A stretch of 64,000 nucleotides of DNA from Siphonodentalium dalli (GCA_032622095.1 CP136064.1:49668073-49732072); one strand, 5' to 3'; numbered from the stretch's first letter, positions 43,500 to 54,559 are shown. Made by a program: numbers and translations. The notes: a model not told the origin generated them from the letters alone.

Positions 43500-45164
43500 G
43501 GAATAAGTAACGAAATTCACGTTGCTCAAATAAGGTCTACAAATATGCTTAAAGTGATGTGAAAACACCGATATGGTGATACAATAGAAATGGAGAATAA
43601 TCTTGTTCAAAGAAAGTAGTAATTTTTACAAAAAGTATATCCAAATTGACAACACACCGTCATTCTTATATGTGAAATAAATGCAGTGACTCTCGATGGC
43701 GAAATCGTTTTCGTTAGTTTATCGTCGACAGATGCGTCCCGAATCGAGTAGTAAATATTACAATTGAGCGTACAGGGTAGTTCTGGCGATGTTTTCTATG
43801 CATGGAGTCGTACGGTCGATTTGCTTAATATTTTCGGCGATGTTAGTAGAATGTTACATTCCTTCAGTTGTAATAGTGCCTGAATTCTAACTTTTCAGTT
43901 TCATGCATCCGAACAAGTACATAACATGTCTTTAACAATAACGTTATATTCGGCCTCTTTATGCCACAGCAAGATTAATTTTAGTGATATAATTGAGAAC
44001 GTTTGGGTCCAGAACTTTCTTCGGCATTGATCAATAAAGAGTTTCTTCAACTTCCTTGTTACGATCTAGTCCTCACATGGTACATGCATAAATAAAGGGC
44101 ATGCATGTGCATGTCACACATGTGCGAAAATTCAATGTAGATTGAACCTAGTTCTGACATTAGCAGGATTGTCCATGGCATAAGCAGTAACTGTTGGTAT
44201 GGCGTATGGATCAACATATGCATAATGTCACCTTCTTCTAAATCACGCCAACAAACATTAGAAGTTTTAATGAGCCATGTCCGTTTAAATTATTGTATTC
44301 TATTTATGTAACCGTTACATATATATTCCTGGATTGGATACTAGGACAACAGTCTCTTTTGTAAAAAAAAATGCATTTAATATATGCATGATGAAACATG
44401 AAGAGCGTTTAGCAAGCGCTATTTTGAATTGCACGAATAAACTATTGGCAAAAAATAATTGTTTCTATTGACATGCCACATCGGTCCTCCCGCCCGTCTG
44501 TCCCAGTAGATAACTTTAAACATTGAAAGGTATGTTGCCCAGCATTGGGGTCGATCGGGTACTTTCAAGTGTGCAAGTGTGTTTAGTATTTCCCTCTCTA
44601 TCTTTACGGGACCACTGTTGGATATGGTAATAACAGCATATATAACGCCCGTGAATGGAGATGTTGGTGTGTGCATGTGACATAGATGTAAATGATTGTC
44701 TCAAGGGAGCAATGACGGTCGTCTTAAAACTTGCTGCATGATGGTGACAAATTAATTTTATGTTAGAAGCAGGATACATGTATTAGATAATTAAGTGGAG
44801 ACACGGCCTAGTGTGTTTGAGTGTTGATGATTGCTTCAAATGCGCTTGCTTTAGTGAGTGTGAACAAATTCTCATTTGTTATCGAAATGGCTATGTATCG
44901 ATCGGAATGGCACATTGAGATGTCCCTCAACTCGGATCAACCTTCAAATGTCGGGGTTCAAATCGTGACAGCCTATAATCTAGCCCAGATTGCGATGATC
45001 TAGGAATCATTCACGATACCTGTGGGATATTTCCGTGTGCTGCATGGTGTTTGTCAGTTCGTACGTTGCTCCCCGAACAGGAGTATATCACATTACGTAT
45101 ACATATGCATGTGACACGAGGTGTGAATCCTGAGTCCCTACATGCATGTGAAAAAGCCAATCAT
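43500..45164. other. unassigned stretch
   Basis: AT-rich sequence with no recognised element ends, RNA genes or coding motifs. It is one of the longest stretches in the window without visible repeat structure. Frames of 60-87 codons at 44419-45003 lack motifs. Confidence 0.45.
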
Positions 45165-45179
45165 GCAGACTGAACTCTT

Positions 45180-46359
45180 TTTTTTCTTCTTTTTAAATTT
45201 TTTTTTTTATTGATAAAGAAGAATAATAACAAAAGAAAGAGACAAAATACATTCACTCATTCATGCTCTCTGTCCAAAACATGGAAGAGTTTCACTCTTC
45301 CATGCCCTGGCCTACTTTCTTACCTGTGACATGCAATTAGAAAATATTTAAAGCCACACTATGTGTTAGGACAATTTTAACAGTCATCGTTCAACTTAAA
45401 AGCAAGACCAATAATCGATACTAGGTACTACCTTGATATATTTTTTGCCTGAAAAGGACTTTCTTTAGCAACAACAATGATAATAAAAAACAATAGATTA
45501 TTTGTTTGTCTTCAGAATAACTTAAAATTTCCCTTATTAACCGGCTAAAGTGGTCGATGGTTTGCAATATTTAAGGTTTGCAAATTCAATGTTCCAACAC
45601 TATGTGCAGCTTTAATTGATTTAAGTTCTGAATTTAACATAAACAGTTTAATTAGTAAATTTAACCATATTGAGACCGTATTGTAAATATTGTGAATATT
45701 GCCTGGTTCGATAGCAAAGGGGAAAAATACACAACGCTCGCTTGAATTGCGTTTGGGACTGTGATTGTAAAATGTTGTGATGTGGTTAAGCATACCATGT
45801 ATATATTGACGTTCTTGTGGACTGTATTACTGGACCAATAAGAATGAGAATGATCATGATCGCTCGGGTACCGGGTAATTGATTTATGCTGTGTGTTGTT
45901 CAGGGTCACTGTTAAGGTAGGGTATACTTTGAGTCTGTAAAAAACAGGGTTTTTAATATAATATTATATTATTTTATATTTAAGGCATTTCGCAGTGCCA
46001 GCCACTGATTATCGAAGTCGTGATTCATGTTACATTTTGCGTTGTATCTCTCGCATTCATACCTAAATTGAAGATCGCAAAGGAACGGGCGAAGCGACAG
46101 CTGTGTCGGTGTGAATTTGGTCCTATATATATATTGTTTCAACACTAGTAGGAAAAGGTTAATTTTTGAATATCTGTATTCATGATCGATACCTATAATG
46201 ATATTCTTTTTTGTTAGATCAATTGGAAATTGGTTGTTTCTTGTCCATGTTTTAATTTCTAGTATAAAGGTTTGGACGTGGGGACAATCCCAGAAAATAT
46301 GAGATATGGTTTCCTGTACATTTTGACAGCGATTGCACAAATCGTCGAGTCTAAGGTTA
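45180..46359 (-). pseudogene. 5'-truncated LINE, copy B (same family as copy A)
   Basis: Its frame 46340-45969 encodes CNRCQNVQETISHIFWDC, then a stretch with QYIYRTKFTPTQLSL and FRYECERYNAKC, closely parallel to copy A (QYIYRTKFKPTNLSL, YRYQCEKYTARC). A longer 3' untranslated region follows to an A-rich tail on the minus strand (T-rich 45180-45213). GCAGACTGAACTCTT is duplicated at 45165-45179 and 46360-46374. It is truncated even further than copy A and lacks any polymerase sequence. Confidence 0.9.
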
Positions 46360-46419
46360 GCAGACTGAACTCTTGGTCGAACTATATGCGTAGATATATA
46401 AATGAAGTGAACTGGGAAG

Positions 46420-46921
46420 TTAAAGGCACGTGAGGCCTTAGTTGTCGAAAATATTCATATTTGTTCTAATCACCGTAAACAGAAAAACATTAAAACGCAT
46501 ACAGTTTCGTTCATATATACCATGACCATCACGTAAACAGCATATTATCATAAAGACCTACTATATTTTACCTAAGCAAGAGCCCGATTGTGTCACAGAA
46601 GACAGCAAAATGCTACTGGCTAATCACACACAAATGACATAAACGCTCTTTATTAGTTCCATATAAGGAATTCACTAACAAAGAACGCTCTTTCTGTTTA
46701 CCATCATAATATAAACAAACACCAGACAAGTAACTTTGTATGCCTTTGTTTACATAACAATGGTCAAACATTTGACAATAACATACTGTTTATGCGATAT
46801 TTCTTATTTGTATACGGACAAAGTCTGTCTACATTTTGATGTTCTTTCTGTTTGTAGCGGTTTTTGACGGGTGGAAACATTTTCACAGGATACCCAACGC
46901 CAAGGCCAACCGTACCTTTAA
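46420..46921. mobile_element. 502-bp TTAA element with GGCACGTG ends, copy 1
   Basis: It begins TTAAAGGCACGTGAGGCCTT and ends AAGGCCAACCGTACCTTTAA. The interior matches copy 2 (49643-50144) in reverse orientation and the same length, including 'AAACGCTCTTTATTAGTTCC' and 'GACAAAGTCTGTCTACATTT'. Conserved 70-codon frames in the two copies reflect DNA similarity only. Confidence 0.85.
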
Positions 46922-47271
46922 TCGGAATTTCGGAGTATTGGAGCTTCGTGGTACAGAGTTTTGGACCTTCTGGCAATCGAACCCAAGAAGATTAGGCCGG
47001 AAAATCTTAGTACAGGAAACTCTGGGATATACATGTAGAATTTCAAATTCAAAATTCCAGACATTATGCCTAAAAGCAAGTCTGACGAATTTCACAGAGA
47101 ACTATATATATATACATACGGGCTGATTTATTAGAGACATGTTATGCACCATTTCGGACACCGTTGTATAAATATTTAACACTACTAATCGACCCACTAT
47201 AAATATATACATAATAAATACCGTTATACGTGTTTTTGCGTTGATTTTTAATACTAAAAATTGTTGGCAGG
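46922..47271. other. no recognisable feature
   Basis: Only AT-rich sequence was seen, leading into the tandem duplication. Confidence 0.4.
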
Positions 47272-48785
47272 TATTTGCGGTCTGGATCGTATATACGCAA
47301 TCCTATAATATTCCACTATCCCAATCAATATCAGTAGCATTGTTTGATTTTTAATGTATAGTTATATCAACACGATTAAACATTGACAACTAGCCATTTT
47401 TCTTCTGGCATTTATAACCGTTTCAAAATTTGTTTTGTGACTTCTTGGTTAACAGGAAATTCACAGAGAATTGCAATCGTTTTAGTCTTGTTAGTTTAGT
47501 TTGCAATTATAGTATATGTTTTATATATATCATCATCAGCATCATCATCTTCAGCATCATCGTCTTCACAATTGCAACACCATCATCATCATCATCATCA
47601 TCATCACCACCACCATCATCAACATCAGCAGCATCATTACCTTCCTCACCACAATCTTCATCATGATCCTCACCACCATCATTATCACCATCCCCAACAC
47701 CACCACCACCACCACCCCACCAACACCACCATCATCATCATAATCACCATCATCGTCACAATTAGCAGCATCATTATCATCCTCACCACAATCTTCATCA
47801 TGATCATCACCACCGGTCCACCACCACCACCACCATCATCATAACATTATACACTGTTGGCAGCTATTTGCGGTCTGGATCGTATATACGCAATCCTATA
47901 ATATTCCACTATCCCAATCAATATCAGTAGTAGCTGTGTTTGATTTGTAATGTATAGTTATATCAACACGATTAAACATTGACAATTAGCCATTTTTCTT
48001 CTGGCATTTATAACCGTTTCAAAATTTGTTTTGTGACTTCTTGGTTAACCGGAAATTCACAGAGAATTGCAATCGTTTTAGTCTTGTTAGTTTAGTTTGC
48101 AATTATAGTATATGCTTTATATTTATCATCATCAGCATCATCATCATCACAATTGCAACATCATCATCATCATCATCACCACCACCATCATCAACATCAG
48201 CAGCATCATTACCTTCCTCGCCACAATCTTCATCATGATCCTCACCACCACCATTATCACCATCCCCAACACCACCACCACACCAACACCACCACCATCA
48301 TCATCATCACCATAATCATAATCATCACCATCATTACCACCACCACCACCACCACCAACACCACCACCATCATCATCATCATAATCATCATCATAATCAT
48401 CATCATCACCATCATCGTCACAATCAGCAGCATCATTATCACCCTCACCACAATCTTCACCATCATCCTCACCACCGGTCCACCATCACCACCACCACCA
48501 CCATCATCATCATCATAATAATCATCATAATCATCATCATCACCGTCATCGTCACAATCAGCAGCATCATTATCATCCTCACCACCGGTCCACCACCACC
48601 ATCATCATCATCATCATCATAATCATCATCATCACCACCACCACCACCATCAGCATCATCATCACAGAGAATTGCAATCGTTTTAGTCTTGTTAGTTTTG
48701 TTTGCAATTATAGTATATACTATATATATATCATCATCATCATCATCATCATCATTATCATCGTCATCAAAATCATTAAATCATC
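47272..48785. repeat. 600-bp tandem duplication with CAT/CAC microsatellite
   Basis: A unique-like segment ('TGTTGGCAG.TATTTGCGGTC', 'TATCAACACGATTAAACATT', 'CACAGAGAATTGCAATCG') starts at 47272 and again at 47855. A third, short piece begins at 48663. Each is followed by 250-550 bp of (CAT)n/(CAC)n/(ATC)n repeat. Trinucleotide runs give long poly-His, poly-Ile, poly-Ser or poly-Met frames (47430-48518) that are not genes. Confidence 0.9.
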
Positions 48786-48896
48786 ATCAAGTCATTATGT
48801 TGTATGAATGGTAATTCCTTCAATTTCCACCACTTGTATATTACAACAAGAATACACTATATTATACAGAAAATTATGTGTAAATTCTACGAATGT

Positions 48897-49192
48897 GGTC
48901 GGCTGCCAACCATATATGCCGACGGCCACGCCGACCGTCGGCCCGACGTCGGCAAATGACATCGAACCGACGGTGGTCAGCATGGCGTCGGCTGCCGACC
49001 ATATGACGACGTCGACTGCCGACGTCGGGCCGACGTCATAGCCGACGGCCACGCCGACCGTCGACAAATGACATCGACCCGACGGTGGTCGGCATGGCGT
49101 CGGCTGCCGACCATATGCCGACGTCGACTGCCGACGTCATAGCCGACGGCCACGCCGACCGTCGGCCCGACGTCGGGTGGCTATCTGGGTAT
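48897..49192. repeat. CpG-rich CCGACGTCGG block, two to three tandem units
   Basis: 'GCCGACGGCCACGCCGACCG' recurs at 48918, 49041 and 49142 (steps of 123 and 101 bp; the second unit lost about 22 bp). The spacer words 'GACATCGA.CCGACGGTGGTC' and 'GCATGGCGTCGGCTGCCGAC' sit between. Much of it is self-complementary (GACGTCGGGCCGACGTC). It ends GGCTATCTGGGTA. CpG retention suggests it is unmethylated or recent. Confidence 0.8.
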
Positions 49193-49394
49193 GCTTCTCG
49201 CTCTTCGTCTAGATCATCTTTCACTTTCACTGTTACCATAACACATTCATCATTCCCAAGTGGGTTGTAGGGAAGGGGTGCCGCACCTTCCAAATCCTCC
49301 CAGGCCCAGCCTGAACCACAAAAGGAGAATCTGGGCAGACTTAGACTGAAAACTTACTGCTAGGTAACTAGTCAGGATACAAACTCATTGCCAT
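49193..49394. other. no recognisable feature
   Basis: This is a short transition segment with no repeat ends seen. Confidence 0.35.
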
Positions 49395-49642
49395 CGCTGT
49401 TACTCACAGAGTAACGAGCAACAAAAGCTGTTACTCACAAAGAGAGCAACGATCAACAAAACCGTCACTCATTGACTGATTAGCGACACTCTTTGAATTT
49501 GCTTCTCGTTGACTAATGAGCAACAAACCTTTGAAAATTTATAACTGTCACTCGTTGAGCGACACTCTTAAAACTGTTACTCATTGACTAATGAGCAACA
49601 CAACTCTGAATCTACATAACTGTCATTCGTTGAGTGATACTC
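49395..49642. repeat. GTTACTCATTGACTAATGAGCAAC palindromic tandem array, left part
   Basis: The unit is about 70 bp. It combines a hairpin (GTTACTCATTGACTAATGAG then CAAC) with 'AACTGTCACTCGTTGAGCGA' and 'CACTCTTAAAACTG'. The array is interrupted at a TTAA by the element that follows and resumes at 50145-50215. Confidence 0.8.
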
Positions 49643-50144
49643 TTAAAGGCACGTGCGGCCTTGGCGGTGGGTATTCTGTGGAAATATATCCACCCGTCAA
49701 AAACCGCCACAAACAGAAAGAACATCAAAATGTAGATAGGCTTTGTCCGTATACAAATAAGAAATATCGCAAAAACAGTATGTTATGGTCACATGTTTGA
49801 CCATTGTTATGTAAACAACGGCATAAAAAGTTACTTTTCTGGTGTTTGTTTATATTATGATGGTAAACATAAAGAGCGTTCTTTGTGGGTGAATTCTTGA
49901 TATGGAACGAATAAAGAGCGTTTCTGCAATTTGTGTGTGATTAGCCAGCAGCATTGTGTTGTCTTCTGTAACACAATCAGGCTCTTGCTTAGGTAAAATA
50001 TAGTAAATCTTTATGATAACATGCTGTTTACGCGATGGTCATGGTATATATGAACGGAACTGTATGCGTTTTAATGTTTTTCTGTTTACGGTGTTTGGAA
50101 CAAATATGAATATTTTCGACAATTAAGGCCGCACGTGCCTTTAA
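49643..50144. mobile_element. 502-bp TTAA element with GGCACGTG ends, copy 2
   Basis: It starts TTAAAGGCACGTGCGGCCTT and ends AAGGCCGCACGTGCCTTTAA, a perfect 20-bp TIR with the CACGTG E-box inside. The flanking array supplies an empty site: CACTCTTAAAACTG at about 49566 against CTC-TTAA-element-TTAA-AACTG here. The insertion therefore duplicated exactly TTAA. This is the hallmark of piggyBac-type, and also Kolobok-type, transposition. It is non-coding. Confidence 0.95.
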
Positions 50145-50215
50145 AACTGTTGCTCGTTGAATAATGAGCAACAGCATTTAAATAGATACAACCACTACTC
50201 ATCGAGTAGTCATAA
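50145..50215. repeat. palindromic tandem array, right part
   Basis: 'AACTGTTGCTCGTTGAATAA', 'TGAGCAACAGCATTT' and a worn 'ACTACTCATCGAGTAGT' hairpin continue the array of 49395-49642. Confidence 0.75.
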
Positions 50216-50879
50216 ACTGGTTTCCCTATTTACTGCCCAAAAATAGGGTGGTGGCAGCAAAACAAAAGACTTCATTGGCAAATTAAACCTGCAGCTCGAC
50301 TGAGCCAGGCTTACCTCACGTGCCTTGAACTTTAATTAAATACTCAAAACCTTTTTGGCTCGCAGGGACTCGTGGATGAGACCACTGGATCGCTACCGGA
50401 ATTGAGTCGATCCCCACCCCCTGCGTGTTACAGGGTGCACATATGCCACACCAGCTCACCGGACTGCTAGGTAAAAACAGTCAACAAAGGAATACAGAAA
50501 ACTGGTAGTAATACAGTTGATTGTTCTGTTGTCATACATACAATTTTTCACATGATAAGAGTATAAAATAGGTGCATGCATATTGTGATGGAAGAGGAAG
50601 GTAGCTGCACGACATATGAAAGAGACGAGGGTGTTTACGGTGCTGGTACCCAATTTGTTCAGGTAATGGTTCTGAACATCAAGGGGTCGATTATTTAGGG
50701 CATTACTGTATGCCCAGATGGACGGATTGAAAGGGTCAATCCAGTATAGCCCCAATAGTTCTTTGAAAAGTGGTGGTATTCGAAAAGTGGGGATATTATA
50801 ATGCACTGAGGTAGTCTAATTACTCAATTACTGAGAACACAACAATGGGTGAGTAGTAATAATAATATAGCCGTGAACA
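50216..50879. other. mostly unassigned, with a TATACCCC-family relic
   Basis: 50695-50805 has GACGGATTGAAAGGGTCAAT, CCAGTATAGCCCC and AAAGTGGGGATATTATAAT, the worn right end of the 5576-type repeat. The remainder is unassigned. Confidence 0.4.
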
Positions 50880-51182
50880 GCAGGCCTGAGAATTATAGGT
50901 CTCTCATTTGCAGAATGATGTTCCCAGATGTTGAATTTAGTGACACTATCCCGCATAGCAGGCTTGCATTACTAAATTCACCCTCTGGGGACCTCATTCT
51001 GCTTAGGTCTCATCTTTTCTGGAAAGTTTCTTTATTATCAAATTTCTATAGAAACTTCTTCACATAGATTCTATTTCTTTTTTAGTTAATCGAGGTTCCA
51101 ATGAGTGTACATCCCACTATGTGGGATAGCGTCACTAAATTCACCCTCTGGGGACCTCATTCTGCAAATGACAGGCACACTA
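50880..51182. mobile_element. hAT-like foldback family copy, termini worn
   Basis: The order matches 56039-56483: 'GCAGAATGATGTTCCCAGAT', 'ACTATCCCGCATAGCAGGCT', 'ACCCTCTGGGGACCTCATTC' twice, 'AATCGAGGTTCCAATGAGTG' and a final 'GCAAATGACAGGCAC'. The outer CAAGCCTGC ends are not intact. Confidence 0.75.
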
Positions 51183-51344
51183 AACTCAGCCTTGTGTGCA
51201 GCATAATTTTACCAGGCCAAGATTATCTGTTACATGTATAACAAACCCTCGGCGTGCCCCAAAGAACTGTCTGTTACAGCCATCAGACTCTGCAAGAAGA
51301 AAATGGTGTTAAATCATGAGGGTTTAATACCTTAGCCCAAAGAA

Positions 51345-51590
51345 AACAAGAGCTGGGCTGTCGCACGGAACATACCCCCATGTGGCATAAATCCTAGAAC
51401 GGAAAACACAAATAAAACGATTGAATATTCCATTGAACCTCATAGTAGTGAACAGCCATACCAAATGTCATTGAGATCCAACAACCGGCGGTTGAGATAA
51501 CTGCCCAGACAGACGGACGCATGATCGGATGCATATAATCCAGTATTCCCACCATTTCTTTCGGTCATGGGGGGGGTATAATTTTTGTTT
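51345..51590. mobile_element. short copy of the AACAAGAG...TATACCCC family
   Basis: ACAAGAGCTGGGCTGTCGCA, 'ATACCCCCATGTGGCATAAA', 'CATTGAGATCCAACAACCGG', a CAGACAGACGGAC run, CCAGTATTCCCACCATTTCT and GGGGGGGGTATAA follow the plan of 5576-6212 with only one internal unit. Confidence 0.65.
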
Positions 51591-51729
51591 AATGGTTTTC
51601 AAGATGATCTTTATAATTTTTTGTCAAAAAAACACAACTTCTTAGTGTTTCGTTATGGGTTGATATCTCAATCAAAGCATTATGTTCATTACGGTTTATT
51701 CAACAAGTCATAATATACTATGATCGGTA

Positions 51730-52175
51730 GGCTCACTGACATGACTGCATTTGTATAAACATCGGGGAGCGGGAAATATACACGACTATGAGACTGGAGA
51801 TATTCTATGGTAGTACTATAATATAAAAAAAAACTATGGAATACTATTAGAGCCATTTCTAATGGCACTTCTGGTGCGCACCGAAAGCGCCACATTTTGA
51901 CGCATGCCAAAAGCACCAGAATGGCCAAAATGTGTGCCGTAACTGATAACATCTGGGAAATTAAGTTTGTGAGAAAATCATATTGTTGTATCTAATTCCA
52001 ATGGCTCACTGACATGTCTGCATTTTTATAAACATCGGGGAACGGAAAAATAAATATTCACGACCATTAGACTGGAGATATTCTACGTATTACTAATATA
52101 AATTTGTTTTTTAAATACTATTAGGGCCACTTCCTAATGGCACCTCTGGTGCACGCCGAAAGCGCCAAAACATGC
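51730..52175. repeat. two tandem units of about 278 bp
   Basis: 'GGCTCACTGACATGACTGCA', 'ATAAACATCGGGGAGCGG', 'GACTGGAGATATTCTA' and 'CTAATGGCACTTCTGGTGCG' at 51730-51890 recur at 52008-52170 with modest divergence. Confidence 0.75.
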
Positions 52176-52269
52176 TGCGCCACATTTTGGCACTTTCGGC
52201 GCGCTACTAATGGCACATGTTTTGGCATATTCGGCGTGCGCCAGAAGCGCCATTAGGAAGTGGCCCTAA
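52131..52269. repeat. 139-bp inverted repeat
   Basis: TTAGGGCCACTTCCTAATGG opens and CCATTAGGAAGTGGCCCTAA closes it, perfectly inverted for 20 bp. The arms continue through GCGCCAAAACATG against CATGTTTTGGC and CGCCGAAAGCGCC against GGCACTTTCGGCG. The upstream unit at 51850-51935 has a weaker version of the same fold (GCCATTTCTAATGGC; GGTGCGCACC). Confidence 0.85.
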
Positions 52270-52280
52270 AATTATTCCAT

Positions 52281-53108
52281 AACAAGAGCATGCATCGCTA
52301 GGGCGTGGCAAAATACGCCCTTTAGCCATTTATAATTGTACTACCGCAAAATAAAATAATACTTTGAGCTTACATTTGAAGAAAATCTGATATACTCCTA
52401 ATTTCAATGCCAAAATGCGGTCAAATTCTAAGTCGAAAAATGGCCGTAACTCATGTAAAAATAATTAGACAGAAACTAAATTCGAACTTGGCCTGTAGTT
52501 TTAGCTGGGAAATACACATATCAGCTTTGGTTCAGATCAAATAATCCAAACTGGAGTTATCGGTCGGAAACCGAAATGTTATGAAATTGGTCCAAAAGTT
52601 GAAAAAGGACCATAACTCATGTAAAAATAACTGGACGGAACCCATATTCGAACTTGGCCTGTATCTTTAGCTGGGAAATACACTTACCAACTTTGGTTCA
52701 GATCAAATAATCCAAACTGGAGTTATCGGTAGGAAACCAAATATGTTAACAGACAGTCAAATTCTAAGTGGAAAAAGGGCCGTAACTCATGTAAAAGTAA
52801 TTGGACGGAACCCATATTCGAAACTTGGCCTGTATCTTTAGCTGGAAAATACACATACCAACTTTGGTTCAGATAAGATAATCCAAACTGGAGTTATCGA
52901 TCGGAAACCAAAAATGTTAACGGACGGACGGACAGACGGACGCACATACGCACCAGGGTATACTTGTGGGGTGTGATCTTTTGTTTGAGTGACTTGTGGG
53001 GTGCAACCAACAAGTGACTTACGGAAATCGATTTTTTTAAAGAGCACATACGGACGGACGGACAGACTGATAACATAATACAACCTTTTTTCAAAAGGGC
53101 GTATAAAA
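52281..53108. mobile_element. AACAAGAGCATGC repeat with 167-bp internal units
   Basis: It opens AACAAGAGCATGCATCGCTA then the hairpin GGGCGTGG...TACGCCC. Three units near 52449, 52615 and 52783 share 'GTAACTCATGTAAAAATAA', 'ACCCATATTCGAACTTGGCC' and 'ATCCAAACTGGAGTTATCG'. It closes with two (GACG)n runs and TTTTTTCAAAAGGGCGTATA. It is non-coding. Confidence 0.7.
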
Positions 53109-53140
53109 AGCTGAATTTATGATGAACGTATTTTGTTTCA

Positions 53141-53654
53141 TTAAATGCACGGGTGGCGTTCGTTGCAGAAATATTCATATTTGTTCAAATCACCATCAAA
53201 AGAAGGAATATTAAAATATATATAGTTTTGTTCATATGCCAAACATAATCAGCGTGTAAATAGTATATTGTCGTCAAGAGTACGACGGTGTACATAAACA
53301 AGAGCCTGCTCTTGTTACAGAAGTTTTGCTTCTGTTTACATAACACAGCACAATTCTATTGGTTAATCACACACAAACGACATTAACGCTCTTTATTATT
53401 TCCATATCAGGAAAACAGTAACAAACAATGCTCTTTATGTTTACCATATCCAGATCTAAACAAAAGCCAGGTTCTGTAAAGTATTTTGCTTTTGTTTACA
53501 CAACAAAGCAAAAAAATTTGATAATAACATACTGTTTATGCCATATTTCTGATTGGTATAAGAACAAAGTCTGTCTATATTTTACTATTATTTCTGTTTA
53601 TGGCGGTTTTTGACGGAGGTGAATATTTTAACAGCATACCCACCGCCCATGTAA
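53141..53654. mobile_element. TTAA/GGCACGTG-family element, diverged copy 3
   Basis: It starts TTAAATGCACGGGTGGCGTT and ends CACCGCCCATGTAA. The interior words 'TATTCATATTTGTTCAAATC', 'GACATTAACGCTCTTTATTA', 'AACATACTGTTTATGCCATA' and 'GGCGGTTTTTGACGG' align with copies 1 and 2. The ends are worn, so it is older. Confidence 0.75.
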
Positions 53655-53734
53655 ACATATATATATGGCAAGAAACGTGAGCAAAAAGTTAAGGGGGTAT
53701 GTTTTTGTCCCATGTAGAAGGCCTTGATACAGAG

Positions 53735-54262
53735 CGGAAAAAGCGTTACAAAAGCTGATAAAAGATATTTTTATTTTTCATCGTTATCTGCGTCTCAGTA
53801 GTAACCCTTGGGACAGAACGATACAAGCGTTACAGAAGTTTAAGGAATCGTTTTTATTTCTAGTGATTATCTGCGTCCCATGCAGTAGTAACCCGGCCTT
53901 GATAGAGAGCGATACAAGCGTTACAGAATCTTATAGAGGTGATTTTATTTCTCATCGTTATTTGCGTCCCAGTAGTAACCCTTGATACAGAGCGATACAA
54001 GCGTTACATACGTTTAAGGAATCGTTTTTATTTATAGTGATTATCTGCGTCCCAATAGTAACCCTTGATACAGAGCGATACAAGCGTTACATAATCTTAT
54101 AGAGGTGATTTTATTTATCATCGTTATCTGCGTCCCAGTAGTAACCCTTGGGACAGAGCGGGACAAATTTTACAGCAGTTTAAGGAATAGTTTTTATTTC
54201 TCATCGTTATCTGCGTCCCAGTAGTGACCCTTGGGACAGTGTGGGCAAACAGTCTGACAAGG
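53735..54262. repeat. tandem array, period about 82-87 bp, about six copies
   Basis: The unit reads 'GAGCGATACAAGCGTTACAG', 'TTTTATTTCTCATCGTTATC' and 'TGCGTCCCAGTAGTAACCCT' then TGGGACA. Alternating units have GTTTAAGGAATCG or CTTATAGAGGTG, suggesting a two-unit (about 168-bp) higher-order repeat. Confidence 0.85.
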
Positions 54263-54559
54263 TGCGTGGAATACACCAGTCCATACATCTTGGAGAATCC
54301 TTCGACTGACAACTTTGGTCAGAATGTTACAGAAAACAAATGTGAATTTGGACATAAATGAGGTATCAGTTTGTTTGAAAAATAGTATAGCATCTGCTCG
54401 TAGCTGTCAAAATAACATGTCATATCTTAGTTTACTACCATTTTCCCTCGCTTCTGGTCGCGTTTTAGATCGCTTCGGCCATTTTGTATGCGTGATACCC
54501 ATCAACTCGAAACCACGTGATTCCCCACTGTGATATTACCTGTTTTATTTTACAATATT
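54263..54559. other. no recognisable feature
   Basis: A 72-codon plus frame (54315-54533) has no recognised domain. Nothing else was seen. Confidence 0.4.

Noticed and set aside
47430-48518. Long frames encoding poly-His, poly-Ile, poly-Ser or poly-Met
   Set aside because: They are products of (CAT)n/(CAC)n microsatellites read in several frames and both strands.
46764-49800. Pair of similar 70-residue frames (46764-46976 and 49591-49800)
   Set aside because: They overlap the ends of the two 502-bp TTAA elements and cross their borders, and no coding constraint is evident.
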